NCBI GenBank assembly: GCA_937872165.1
Contig: CALMOR010000207.1
Location: forward strand, 4,172-15,172
Length of the DNA stretch: 11,001 nt
Direction of reading: 5' to 3'
Source: an uncultured Burkholderiales bacterium
GTDB taxonomy: Bacteria > Pseudomonadota > Gammaproteobacteria > Burkholderiales > Burkholderiaceae_D
This document shows positions 1 to 6,496 of the stretch, piece after piece. Below the pieces are notes generated by a model, which was not told where the DNA came from, made no database searches, and saw only the letters and a list, made by a program, of their open reading frames with translations. The stretch's first letter is position 1, and every line of letters begins with the position of its first letter. Both the position numbers and the translations under genes were made by a program.

Positions 1-2
1 GG

Positions 3-2168
3 TCCACGGGTCACGGCTTCTCCGGCATCCGCCGGCTCGCGCTGCTGCAGATCCTGCAGCAGCGCGCCGAGGAGCTCGGCGTCGCGATCCGTCACGGCAT
101 CGACGATCGCGGCATCGACGCGCACCGCGACGCCGACCTGCTGGTGGCGGCGGACGGCATCAACAGCGCGATCCGCGCATCGCTCGACGCGTCGTTCGCC
201 CCGCGGGTGGACTTGCGCAGCAACCGCTTCACGTGGCTCGGCGCGCGGATGGACCTGCCGGGCTTCACGTACAGCTTCCGCGAGGACACGATCAGTCCGG
301 CCGACGGTCCCCACCGGCGCGGCATCTGGAATCTCCACGCCTATCAGTTCACGCCGACGCGCGCGCCGGGCGTCGAGGGGCCGCCCGGCGAATGCACGCT
401 CGTCGTCGAGACCACCGACGAGGGCTTCCTCGCGTCGGGCCTCGACGAGGCCGACGAGGCGGCGACCGCGCGCTTCGTCGAACGCCTGTTCGCCGAGGAG
501 CTCGGAGGCAACGCGGTGCTGACCAATCGTTCGCACTGGCGTCGCTTCCCGACGGTGACCTGCAAGACCTGGCACCACGCGGTGACGCGACCCGATGGAC
601 GCTCGACGCACGTGGTGCTGCTCGGCGACGCGGCGCACACCGCGCACTTCTCGATCGGGTCGGGTACCAAGCTCGCGCTCGAGGACGCGATCGCGTTGCA
701 TGCCGCGGTCGTCGCGCAGCCCGACGATCTGCCGCGGGCGCTCGCGCACTACGAGGCGGGGCGGCGCGACGAGGTCGGCCGCATCCAGCACTCGGCCGAC
801 GTCAGCCTCGTGTGGTTCGAGAACGTGCGTCGCTTCTGGGACATGGAGCCGATCCAGTTCAACTACTCGCTGCTGTCGCGCTCGAAGCAGATCACGCACG
901 AGAACCTGCGCATGCGCGACCCGGCGCTGGTGGCCGACGTCGAGCACTGGTGGAACGACCGCGTCGCCGGCGAACTCGGCGTCCGGCTGCCCGACGCGTT
1001 CGAGGCGCCGCCGCTGTTCTCTCCGTTCGCGCTGCGCGACATGACGCTCGCGAATCGCGTCGTGGTCTCGCCGATGGCGCAGTACTCGGCCGTGGACGGC
1101 ATGCCGAACGACTGGCACTTCGTCCACTACGCGACGCGTGCGCTCGGCGGTGCGGGCCTGGTCTTCGTCGAGATGACCTGTCCGTCGGCGGACGCCCGCA
1201 TCACGCCAGGCTGCACCGGCTTGTGGACGCGGGCGCAGGCCGCGGCATGGAAGCGCATCGTCGACTTCGCCCATCGGCACAGCGACGCGAAGCTCTGCAT
1301 GCAGCTCGGGCACGCAGGTCGCAAGGGTTCGACGCAGGTCGGATGGGAACGCATGGACGATCCGCTCGACGAGGTCCTGCACGGTCCCAACTGGGGACTG
1401 TTCGCGCCGTCGCCGCTGCCCTACCGCGCCGGTGTCAACGCGATGCCGCGCGCGATGACGGTCGCCGACATGGACCGCGTCCGCGAGCAGTTCGTCGCGT
1501 CGACGCGCCTCGCCGACGAGGCCGGCTTCGACATGCTCGAACTGCACATGGCGCACGGCTACCTGCTGGCGAGCTTCCTGTCGCCGATCACGAACCAGCG
1601 CGACGACGCGTACGGTGGCAGCCTCGCGAGCCGGCTGCGCTGGCCGCTCGAGGTGTGGGACGCGGTGCGGGCCGCCTGGCCTGCGGAGAAGCCGATGAGC
1701 GTACGCGTCTCGGCCACCGACTGGATCGCGGGCGGTACCACCGGCGCCGACACGGTCGCGATCGCGAAGGCCTTCAAGGACCACGGCTGCGATCTGATCG
1801 ACGTCTCGACCGGACAGACCGATCCCGCTTCGAAGCCGGTCTACGGCCGCATGTACCAGGCGAGCTTCGCCGAGCAGGTGCGCCTCGAGGCCGGCATCGC
1901 GACGATGGCGGTGGGCGCCGTGACCACGGCCGACCAGGTCAGCACGCTGCTCGCGTCGGGACGCGCCGACCTCGTCGCGCTGGCGCGGCCGCATCTGGCC
2001 GATCCGTACTTCACGCTGCACGCCGCGAGCGCCGCGGGTTTCGCCGGAACGACCTGGCCGGCGCAGTACGTCCCCGGCGCGCAGCAGGCGCTGACGCTGG
2101 CGAAGCGGGCGAACGAGGAGGCTGCCCGCAAGGCGGGGGACGCCGCCGGCGATCGACGCGGCCGCTGA
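3..2168 (+). CDS. Bifunctional aromatic-CoA hydroxylase/OYE-type reductase (5' partial)
   Basis: The open frame runs from the window edge, so the N-terminus with the GxGxxG FAD motif is missing; 721 residues are visible and about 50-60 are absent compared with the ~780-residue family. The visible part opens with GHGFSGIRRLALLQILQQRA, typical of salicylyl-CoA 5-hydroxylase/2-aminobenzoyl-CoA monooxygenase. The group A FAD 'DG' motif (VAADGINS, visible residues ~48-55) and 'GD' motif (GDAAH, ~208-212, then SIGSGTKLALEDA) follow. From about visible residue 338 (base ~1011) an Old Yellow Enzyme FMN domain starts (LFSPFALRDMTLANRVVVSPM). It carries the HMAHGYLLASFLSP and NQRDDAYGGS signatures (~515-540). 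Characterised fused members hydroxylate and then reduce 2-aminobenzoyl-CoA, dearomatising the ring in the cytoplasm. Which aromatic-CoA is used here (2-amino- or 2-hydroxybenzoyl-CoA, or another) cannot be read from sequence. An in-frame ATG at 144 is internal and not the start. Confidence 0.9.
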   Translation, partial: STGHGFSGIRRLALLQILQQRAEELGVAIRHGIDDRGIDAHRDADLLVAADGINSAIRASLDASFAPRVDLRSNRFTWLGARMDLPGFTYSFREDTISPADGPHRRGIWNLHAYQFTPTRAPGVEGPPGECTLVVETTDEGFLASGLDEADEAATARFVERLFAEELGGNAVLTNRSHWRRFPTVTCKTWHHAVTRPDGRSTHVVLLGDAAHTAHFSIGSGTKLALEDAIALHAAVVAQPDDLPRALAHYEAGRRDEVGRIQHSADVSLVWFENVRRFWDMEPIQFNYSLLSRSKQITHENLRMRDPALVADVEHWWNDRVAGELGVRLPDAFEAPPLFSPFALRDMTLANRVVVSPMAQYSAVDGMPNDWHFVHYATRALGGAGLVFVEMTCPSADARITPGCTGLWTRAQAAAWKRIVDFAHRHSDAKLCMQLGHAGRKGSTQVGWERMDDPLDEVLHGPNWGLFAPSPLPYRAGVNAMPRAMTVADMDRVREQFVASTRLADEAGFDMLELHMAHGYLLASFLSPITNQRDDAYGGSLASRLRWPLEVWDAVRAAWPAEKPMSVRVSATDWIAGGTTGADTVAIAKAFKDHGCDLIDVSTGQTDPASKPVYGRMYQASFAEQVRLEAGIATMAVGAVTTADQVSTLLASGRADLVALARPHLADPYFTLHAASAAGFAGTTWPAQYVPGAQQALTLAKRANEEAARKAGDAAGDRRGR

Positions 2169-2289
2169 CGTCGCGCGCCGCGGGGCGCAGACTTTGTGAC
2201 AGCTTTGCGGGGCCGGACCTCGATCACGCGCGCGCTGCGCGTTCGGCCGCCGTTAAGCTGTCTCGCAAGCCGATCACGATGCCCGGCCG

Positions 2290-2333
2290 TTTCGGCCGAA
2301 ATGAACGATTCGGCCGGTTGGTCCGATTCGGCT
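2290..2333 (+). repeat. Three TTCGGC direct repeats at 18-bp spacing with a 12-bp palindrome; candidate operator
   Basis: TTCGGC occurs at 2291, 2309 and 2327, exactly 18 bp apart; the second and third are both preceded by CGA. The first lies in the perfect palindrome TTTCGGCCGAAA (2290-2301). The second overlaps the putative -35 and the third abuts the -10 box at 2333. Phd/YefM antitoxins commonly repress their own operon by binding repeated sites over the promoter, so this is a reasonable autoregulatory operator. The assignment is inferred from spacing and position only. Confidence 0.45.
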
Positions 2334-2338
2334 AGAAT
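2309..2338 (+). promoter_or_regulatory. Probable sigma-70 promoter of the antitoxin-toxin operon
   Basis: A good -10 box, TAGAAT, lies at 2333-2338. The only -35-like hexamer at a usable distance is TTCGGC at 2309-2314 with an 18-base spacer, which is a weak match. Transcription would start near 2344, just before GGAG at 2354-2357 and ATG at 2368. An ATG inside the -10 box (2337-2339) is also in frame with the antitoxin, but a start there would lie upstream of the expected transcript 5' end and has no ribosome-binding site. Confidence 0.5.
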
Positions 2339-2375
2339 GGCCGCACCACGAACCGGAGCATCTGCCCATGGCCCC

Positions 2376-2765
2376 TTGACCTTCCGCAACAACCTCGGCG
2401 AACTGGTCGATATCCCCAGCATCGCCTCCACCGACGTGAAGAACGCGTTCGGGACGATGCTCGACCGCGTAGCCGGAAGCGGCCCGGTCGCGATCACGCG
2501 CCACGACGCGCCGCGCGCGGTGCTGGTCTCGTTCGAGGAATTCCAGTCGCTGGCGCGTGCCCGCATGACCACGCTCGATTCGCTGGACGCCGAGTTCGAC
2601 GGACTGCTCGACCGCATGCAGACGCAGAAGGCGCGAAAAGGCATGGCGGCCGCGTTCGACGCGAGCCCCGCGGCGCTCGGACGCGCCGCGGTCAAGGCGG
2701 CCGCGGCCAGGCCCGCCGCGAACGGCGGCCAGCCGGCCGTGCGAGCGGCGCGCCGCTCGCGTTGA
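2376..2765 (+). CDS. Phd/YefM-like antitoxin (start codon disturbed)
   Basis: From TTG 2376 this encodes 129 residues. Residues 13-60 (IPSIASTDVKNAFGTMLDRV...GPVAITRHDAPRAVLVSFEEFQSL) match the Phd/YefM fold: a DNA-binding N-terminal part (T19-D20-V21-K22-N23-A24-F25) followed by the strand-rich 'pVaItrhgkp.avlvs.eef' segment. The C-terminal tail (~88-129) is Ala/Lys/Arg-rich and probably disordered; such tails usually wrap and neutralise the toxin. The zeta-type kinase downstream supports this role. The start is unclear. ATG 2368 has GGAG ten bases upstream but reaches TGA after three codons (Met-Ala-Pro-stop). One extra base in the C4 run at 2372-2375 would give MAPLTFRNNLGEL in frame. In-frame alternatives are TTG 2376, whose codon overlaps that stop, ATG 2337 and ATG 2301. 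Family confidence is good; start confidence is low. Confidence 0.72.
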   Translation: MTFRNNLGELVDIPSIASTDVKNAFGTMLDRVAGSGPVAITRHDAPRAVLVSFEEFQSLARARMTTLDSLDAEFDGLLDRMQTQKARKGMAAAFDASPAALGRAAVKAAAARPAANGGQPAVRAARRSR

Positions 2766-2862
2766 ATCGTCGCGACCCGACGACGCATCGCCGTTCGCAT
2801 CGAGGACGCACGGCCCCGCGTCCAGCCCGACCCCGCGGCACCTGGCCCGTACCGAACCGGAT

Positions 2863-3633
2863 GTGACGTCCTTGCGTTCCCTTCAACCCCCCTCGTCCCG
2901 CACCACCGTCGCGAAGCTCGATTCCGCGATCGGCCGCCGCTCCGCCGCGTCGCCACGGCCCGACGCGGCGACGACGAAGGCGGTCGCCGCGAAGCTCTAC
3001 GTGTTGGCCGGCGTCGACGGCGCCGGCAAGAGCAGCATCGCGGGCGCGGCTTTCCGGGCGCAGGGCGGCGATTGCTTCGATCCGGACCAGGCCGCGTGCC
3101 GGCTGATGGGGGCCAACCCGAAGCTCGGCCAGACCGAAGCCGACGCGCTGGCCCGGCAGCAGGGCCGGCGCCTGCTCGAACGGGCGATCGGCGAGCGGCT
3201 CGACCACGCGTTCGAGACGACGCTCGGTGCCCGCACGCTGCCGCGGCTGGTCGCGGCAGCCGCGGCCTCGGGTATCGCGGTGCACGTGTGGTACGTCGGG
3301 TTGGCGTCGCCGGAACTGCATCTGCACCGCGTGCGGGCGCGCGTGCGCGACGGCGGTCGCGACATCCCCGAAGACGCGATCCGGCGCCGCTATCAGCACA
3401 GCCGGCTGAACCTGATCGAACTCCTGCCCGGCCTGGCGGCCTTGCGCCTCTACGACAACAGCGCCGAGGCTGATCCGGCGAAGGGCGTCGCGCCGCTGCC
3501 GAAACTGCTGCTGCATCTCGACCATGGCCGCATCGTCGCGCCCGACGATCTGTCGACCACGCCCGAGTGGGCGCGTCCCATCGTCGCGGCCGCACTGAAG
3601 TCGGCGCGCCGAGACCGTCCCGCGCCGCCGTGA
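2863..3633 (+). CDS. Zeta-type toxin / P-loop kinase (COG4185-like)
   Basis: 256 residues from GTG 2863. After a ~43-residue low-complexity leader, the kinase domain starts at AAKLYVLAGVDGAGKSS, with a Walker A (residues 50-57, GVDGAGKS). FDPDQAA (72-78) supplies the acidic residue of the zeta active site, FETTLGART (117-125) the second conserved acidic/Thr motif, and DIPEDAIRRRY (167-177) the arginine cluster. YDNS (197-200) is typical of the COG4185 'predicted ABC-type ATPase'/zeta group. Characterised zeta toxins phosphorylate UDP-N-acetylglucosamine and so poison peptidoglycan synthesis; whether this branch does so is inference. It lies 97 bases after the Phd/YefM-like gene, making a type II toxin-antitoxin pair. 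The GTG overlaps an ATG-TGA at 2861-2866 and has no clear Shine-Dalgarno, so the start is uncertain. All visible active-site motifs are intact. Confidence 0.82.
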   Translation: MTSLRSLQPPSSRTTVAKLDSAIGRRSAASPRPDAATTKAVAAKLYVLAGVDGAGKSSIAGAAFRAQGGDCFDPDQAACRLMGANPKLGQTEADALARQQGRRLLERAIGERLDHAFETTLGARTLPRLVAAAAASGIAVHVWYVGLASPELHLHRVRARVRDGGRDIPEDAIRRRYQHSRLNLIELLPGLAALRLYDNSAEADPAKGVAPLPKLLLHLDHGRIVAPDDLSTTPEWARPIVAAALKSARRDRPAPP

Positions 3634-3655
3634 CCATCGCTACCGGAACCCGTCG

Positions 3656-4651
3656 TTGAAGGTCCTCGCCTTTCCCGGCCCCAAGCACGACCCGTCGCCC
3701 GCGTGGGTGGAGGAGGTCGCGCCGGCCGCGCCGCGGGCCGAGCTCGACGGCGGGGGACCGACCCACTACGACCGCATCACGGTCCGCGTCATCACGATCG
3801 CGATCGTGCTGTCGCTGCTCGTCCACCTCGCGGTCCTGTTCGTGCCGTTCCTGAAGCCCGACGATCAGCAGAAAAAGGCGCCGGCCGACGAGACCGGTCC
3901 GCTGTCGGTGACGATCGCGTCGGCGAAGCCTCAGCCGCCGGCGCCGGTGCCGAAGCCCGACGCGGCCGTCCCGCAACCGCCGGTGCAGCCGACGCTGCAA
4001 CCGAAGCAGCAGGCGCGTCCGAAGCCGACGCCTCAGCGGCAACGACCGCAGATCGCGGTCAACCGCGGCTCGACGCCGCCCTTCGTGGTGCCGCCGCCGA
4101 CCGTCGCGCAGCCGCCGACGCCGCAGGCTCCGCCGACGCCGCAGCCGGTCGTTCCCACGACCGACGACTTCTCCGAGCGCCTCGCCGCGCGCCAGGCGCA
4201 GCGTCGCGCGGAGAACGGCGGCGCGCCCGACGAGGTCGTCGAGAGCGAGAACGAGCGCGCGAACCGCATCGCGAAGGCCAACATCGCCGCGCAGCAACGC
4301 TCGGCCAGCCCCGGCCAGGACCCCGATCAGGCCGGCGGCATCTTCGACCTCAAGCACACCGGCGTGAACGAGGCCGAGTTCGTCTTCAACGGCTGGAACC
4401 GCACCTTCCGTCGCAGCGTCGGCCAGACCTTCGAGGTGCGGACCGGCAACAACCCGGACATCCGCATCGCGGTGATCCGCCAGATGATCGCGGTCATCCG
4501 CGAGCAGCGCCCCGGCGAGTTCGAGTGGTACTCGCATCGGCTGGGCAAGGCGGTCACGATGTCGGCGCGGCCGGCCGACCAGAAGGAGCTCGAGGTCTTC
4601 CTGTTGAAGGAGTTCTACGCGGACGATCCACGCGCGCAAGCGCGGCAATAG
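3656..4651 (+). CDS. Unrecognised single-pass membrane protein with proline-rich stalk (TonB-like architecture)
   Basis: 331 residues from TTG 3656; GGAA at 3645-3648 is seven bases upstream and no better start is visible. A short charged N-terminus (1-40) is followed by one membrane helix at about 41-66 (ITVRVITIAIVLSLLVHLAV, then LFVPFL). Next comes a Pro/Gln-rich stretch (about 92-168, repeated PQPP, PTPQ, PPTPQ). A charged, probably helical segment follows (171-215), then a ~100-residue globular C-terminus (225-325, NGWNRTFRRSVGQTFEVRTG ... EFEWYSHRLGKAVTMSARP). The order matches TonB-type energy transducers (cytoplasmic tail, helix, stalk across the periplasm), but I do not see a standard TonB C-terminal motif and no ExbB/ExbD genes are nearby. 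It starts 22 bases after the toxin gene and may share its transcript. Function unknown; a periplasm-facing envelope protein is the most that can be said. Confidence 0.75.
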   Translation: MKVLAFPGPKHDPSPAWVEEVAPAAPRAELDGGGPTHYDRITVRVITIAIVLSLLVHLAVLFVPFLKPDDQQKKAPADETGPLSVTIASAKPQPPAPVPKPDAAVPQPPVQPTLQPKQQARPKPTPQRQRPQIAVNRGSTPPFVVPPPTVAQPPTPQAPPTPQPVVPTTDDFSERLAARQAQRRAENGGAPDEVVESENERANRIAKANIAAQQRSASPGQDPDQAGGIFDLKHTGVNEAEFVFNGWNRTFRRSVGQTFEVRTGNNPDIRIAVIRQMIAVIREQRPGEFEWYSHRLGKAVTMSARPADQKELEVFLLKEFYADDPRAQARQ

Positions 4652-4781
4652 GCAGTCGACCGCGGCCTCGACCGTGGCTTCGACCGCGGCTTCGATCTTC
4701 GCGCGACCTTAACGCCGATCACCCCTTCGATCGCGGCCGATCGCCGTCCATCGCCGCTTCGATCGTCGCTCCGGCGCTGCT
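4652..4781. other. Convergent intergenic gap
   Basis: 130 bases between two converging genes. It contains a 12-bp tandem repeat (4657-4692) and degenerate CGATCG-rich sequence, including a small inverted repeat GATCG-CGGC-CGATC at 4729-4742. No hairpin followed by a T run is visible on either strand, so no intrinsic terminator is called. Confidence 0.5.
4657..4692 (+). repeat. 12-bp tandem repeat, three copies
   Basis: CGACCGCGGCCT (4657-4668), CGACCGTGGCTT (4669-4680) and CGACCGCGGCTT (4681-4692) follow head to tail, differing at one or two bases. A decayed fourth unit may begin with CGATCTTCG at 4693. The array begins five bases after the stop of the upstream gene. The unit length is a multiple of three, but no gene is seen across it. 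Confidence 0.8.
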
Positions 4782-5306
4782 TCAGTCGCCGCCGGCGATC
4801 AGCTTCCTCAGCGCGCTCTTCAACGAGGCGGCCTCGCGCTCGTCGAGTCGTCCGACCGTCCGGCGTTCATGCGCCTTGGAACGCGCGAGCAGCGAGCCGA
4901 GCGCCGCGCGCCCGGCCGGCGTGATCGCGACCATCGACTGCCTGCGATCGACGTCGCCGTCGCTGCGCGCGACGCGACCCTCGGCTTCCAGACGACCGAT
5001 CAGCTTCGTGACGGTCGACTGCTCGGCGAGCGCCGTCGTGGCCAGCGAGCCGACGGTGCGCGGCCGCCCGTCCGACAGCGTCGCCAGCACGCGCCACTCG
5101 AGCACCGTGAGCCCGGCCGCCCGGACCTCGAGATGGAACTGCGACGCGACCGTGTGGCTCGCTCGCGCGAGCAGGTACGAGAGGTAGTCGTCGACGTTCC
5201 AGCGCGGCGCGCGCGACGGGCGCCGGGACTTCGCAGCGGACGTCGTCGCGGACCCGTGCGCGACCTTGTTCACCGACTTCGCCGCCTTCCTCGCAGGGGC
5301 ACGCAT
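4782..5306 (-). CDS. MarR-family transcriptional regulator
   Basis: 174 residues. A basic, Ala/Lys/Arg-rich extension (1-35) precedes a typical MarR winged helix: dimer helix around 37-60 (WNVDDYLSYLLARASHTVAS), GLTVLEWRVLATL (65-77), recognition helix AEQSTVTKLIGRLEAEG (94-110), and a wing RSDGDVDRRQSMVAITPAG (114-132) with the conserved D-x-R-R. MarR proteins repress nearby operons and release DNA on binding an aromatic ligand. This gene is last in the minus-strand operon, 15 bases after the CMD-family gene. The probable operator at 6503-6522 lies at the head of that operon and of the divergent one. The arrangement recalls NicR, the MarR repressor of nicX-nicD. An alternative start at GTG 5271-5273 (codon 12), with AGGAAGG about 11 bases before it, would remove part of the basic extension. 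Confidence 0.9.
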   Translation of the reverse strand: MRAPARKAAKSVNKVAHGSATTSAAKSRRPSRAPRWNVDDYLSYLLARASHTVASQFHLEVRAAGLTVLEWRVLATLSDGRPRTVGSLATTALAEQSTVTKLIGRLEAEGRVARSDGDVDRRQSMVAITPAGRAALGSLLARSKAHERRTVGRLDEREAASLKSALRKLIAGGD

Positions 5307-5321
5307 GCGACGACGCGCGGA

Positions 5322-5852
5322 TCACTCGGGCTCGACGCCGAGCGCGACGAGGAAGCGCGACACCATGTTGTAGGCCGCGACGACGCCGATCAGCTCGACC
5401 AGCTTCGCTTCGCCGAGGTGCTTCCTCAGCGTCGCGAAGGTGGCCTCGTCGACTTCGATAGCCCGCGTCATCTGCGTCGCCAGCGCGATCGTCGCGTTTC
5501 CGAGCTCGTCGAAGAGCGCAGGGTCGATCGGGGTCGACGCCATGCGACGGACCGCTGCGATCTGCGCGTCGGTGCCGCCGGCCTTCACGAACTCGGGCGC
5601 GTGATGGATCAACTCGTAGTCCGCCGTGTTCAGTACCGCGACCACGCACATCGCCAGCTCGCGCCAGCGCGCGTCGACCGAGAGGCCGCTGCGGACCGCG
5701 CCGAGCAGCGCGTTCCATCCTTCGGCGAAGGCGGGACTGTGGAGCAGCTGTCGGTCGAGATTGAGGAGGCCGCCGCCGCGCCGCTTCCGGATCGCGGCCA
5801 CGAGCGGCGTGTCGCCGGCCTCGGCGTCGGTGACGTACGGAATGCGCGGCAT
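5322..5852 (-). CDS. Carboxymuconolactone decarboxylase/AhpD-like family protein
   Basis: 176 residues, all helical in character. The family core spans about 45-130, with the signature ARWRELAMCVVAVLNTADYE followed by LIHHAPEFVKAGGTDAQIAA (61-100), matching the 'RElvil.va...aeYEw..H.p.a...G.t...i' pattern of CMD-like proteins. The CxxC pair of true AhpD peroxidase partners is absent; only one Cys (69) lies in the motif region. AhpD-type redox activity is therefore unlikely. A decarboxylase-, isomerase- or hydrolase-like step on a ring-cleavage or hydroxylated intermediate is possible, as for CMD in the protocatechuate pathway, but the substrate is unknown. It sits between the flavin reductase (22-base gap) and the MarR gene (15-base gap), so it is almost certainly co-transcribed. 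The ATG at 5850-5852 has only a weak upstream GA-rich sequence. Confidence 0.85.
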   Translation of the reverse strand: MPRIPYVTDAEAGDTPLVAAIRKRRGGGLLNLDRQLLHSPAFAEGWNALLGAVRSGLSVDARWRELAMCVVAVLNTADYELIHHAPEFVKAGGTDAQIAAVRRMASTPIDPALFDELGNATIALATQMTRAIEVDEATFATLRKHLGEAKLVELIGVVAAYNMVSRFLVALGVEPE

Positions 5853-5874
5853 CGGCTTCGTGTCTCGAGAGGGT

Positions 5875-6453
5875 CTATCGATCGGGATGCGGCTGGGTCA
5901 TGTGGTAGTTGCCGCCCTGGAAGACCAGCGGCTCGCGCGCGCTGAAGCCGCAGCGCTCGACCTCGCCGACGAAGATGACGTGGTCGCCCTCCTCGTAGCG
6001 GCTGCGGTTGAAGCATTCGAACCACGCGCAGCAGCCTTCGAGGATGGGCGCGCCGCGAAAGCCCTCGCGCCACGCGATGCGGTCGAAGCGATCGCCGATC
6101 AGCGCCGGGTCGGCCTTCGGCTTGCGGCTGCTCGACCCGAACAGCCGCGACAGTTCGATCTGGTCCGACGCCAGCACGTTGACGGCGTAGTGCGAATTGT
6201 CGAGGAAGACGGCGAGGCTGCCGGCCGCGCGCGCCAGGCTCCACAGCACCAGCGGCGGTTCCAGCGAGACCGAGTTGAACGAGTTGGCCGTGAAGCCGAG
6301 CAGGTGCGGCTCGCCGTCCGCGTCGGTCGCGCGGGTCGTGATGATCGTGACGCCGGTCGCGAATTGTCCGAGCGCGCTGCGGAAGTGCCCGGTGTCGAAG
6401 TCGGGCCGCCGCGCGGCCTCGACGCCGCCGCCGTTGACGACGGGTTCGCTCAT
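5875..6453 (-). CDS. Flavin reductase (FMN-binding split-barrel), likely partner of a flavin monooxygenase
   Basis: 192 residues. Motifs of the flavin reductase-like split barrel: FRSALGQFATGVTIITT (24-40), LGFTANSFNSVSLEPPLVLW (52-71), HYAVNVLASDQIELSRLF (88-105), GDHVIFVGEVE (156-166) and PLVFQGGNYH (175-184). Such proteins use NAD(P)H to make free reduced FMN or FAD for the oxygenase of two-component monooxygenases (HpaC-type). The start is ATG 6451-6453 because the family homology begins just after it and GGAG lies four bases upstream on the minus strand. The frame stays open much further upstream, but that stretch is the antisense of the NicX-like gene. This is the first gene of the minus operon and faces the divergent operon across the putative MarR operator. 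Its likely client is the acyl-CoA-dehydrogenase-fold protein at 8567-9823; that pairing is inference. Confidence 0.88.
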   Translation of the reverse strand: MSEPVVNGGGVEAARRPDFDTGHFRSALGQFATGVTIITTRATDADGEPHLLGFTANSFNSVSLEPPLVLWSLARAAGSLAVFLDNSHYAVNVLASDQIELSRLFGSSSRKPKADPALIGDRFDRIAWREGFRGAPILEGCCAWFECFNRSRYEEGDHVIFVGEVERCGFSAREPLVFQGGNYHMTQPHPDR

Positions 6454-6496
6454 CGCGACTCCGGTGCGCGTCGCCGCGAAGGCCTCGCCCGCCGCG

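Larger units (their letters stand above)
2169..2375. other. Intergenic region ahead of the antitoxin gene
   Basis: About 207 bases separate the flavoenzyme stop from the most conservative antitoxin start. The first 100 bases show no convincing hairpin-plus-T terminator. The second half (2288-2345) holds a 12-bp perfect palindrome, three phased TTCGGC repeats and a -10 box, described separately. The in-frame GTG at 2196 that would extend the antitoxin upstream crosses this control region and encodes no recognisable domain. Confidence 0.5.

Noticed and set aside
233..2335. 700-residue frame on the plus strand overlapping the flavoenzyme
   Set aside because: The translation is Arg/Gly/Ala-rich without domain motifs, while the other frame gives a complete hydroxylase/OYE fusion.
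1841..4648. 935-residue open frame on the minus strand
   Set aside because: It lies antisense to the flavoenzyme, antitoxin, zeta-type and TonB-like genes, is Arg/Ala-rich and low-complexity, and matches no domain. Long stop-free antisense frames are expected at this GC content.
4729..4742. GATCG-CGGC-CGATC as a bidirectional terminator
   Set aside because: Five-base stem with a four-base loop and no T run; such motifs are common in GC-rich DNA.
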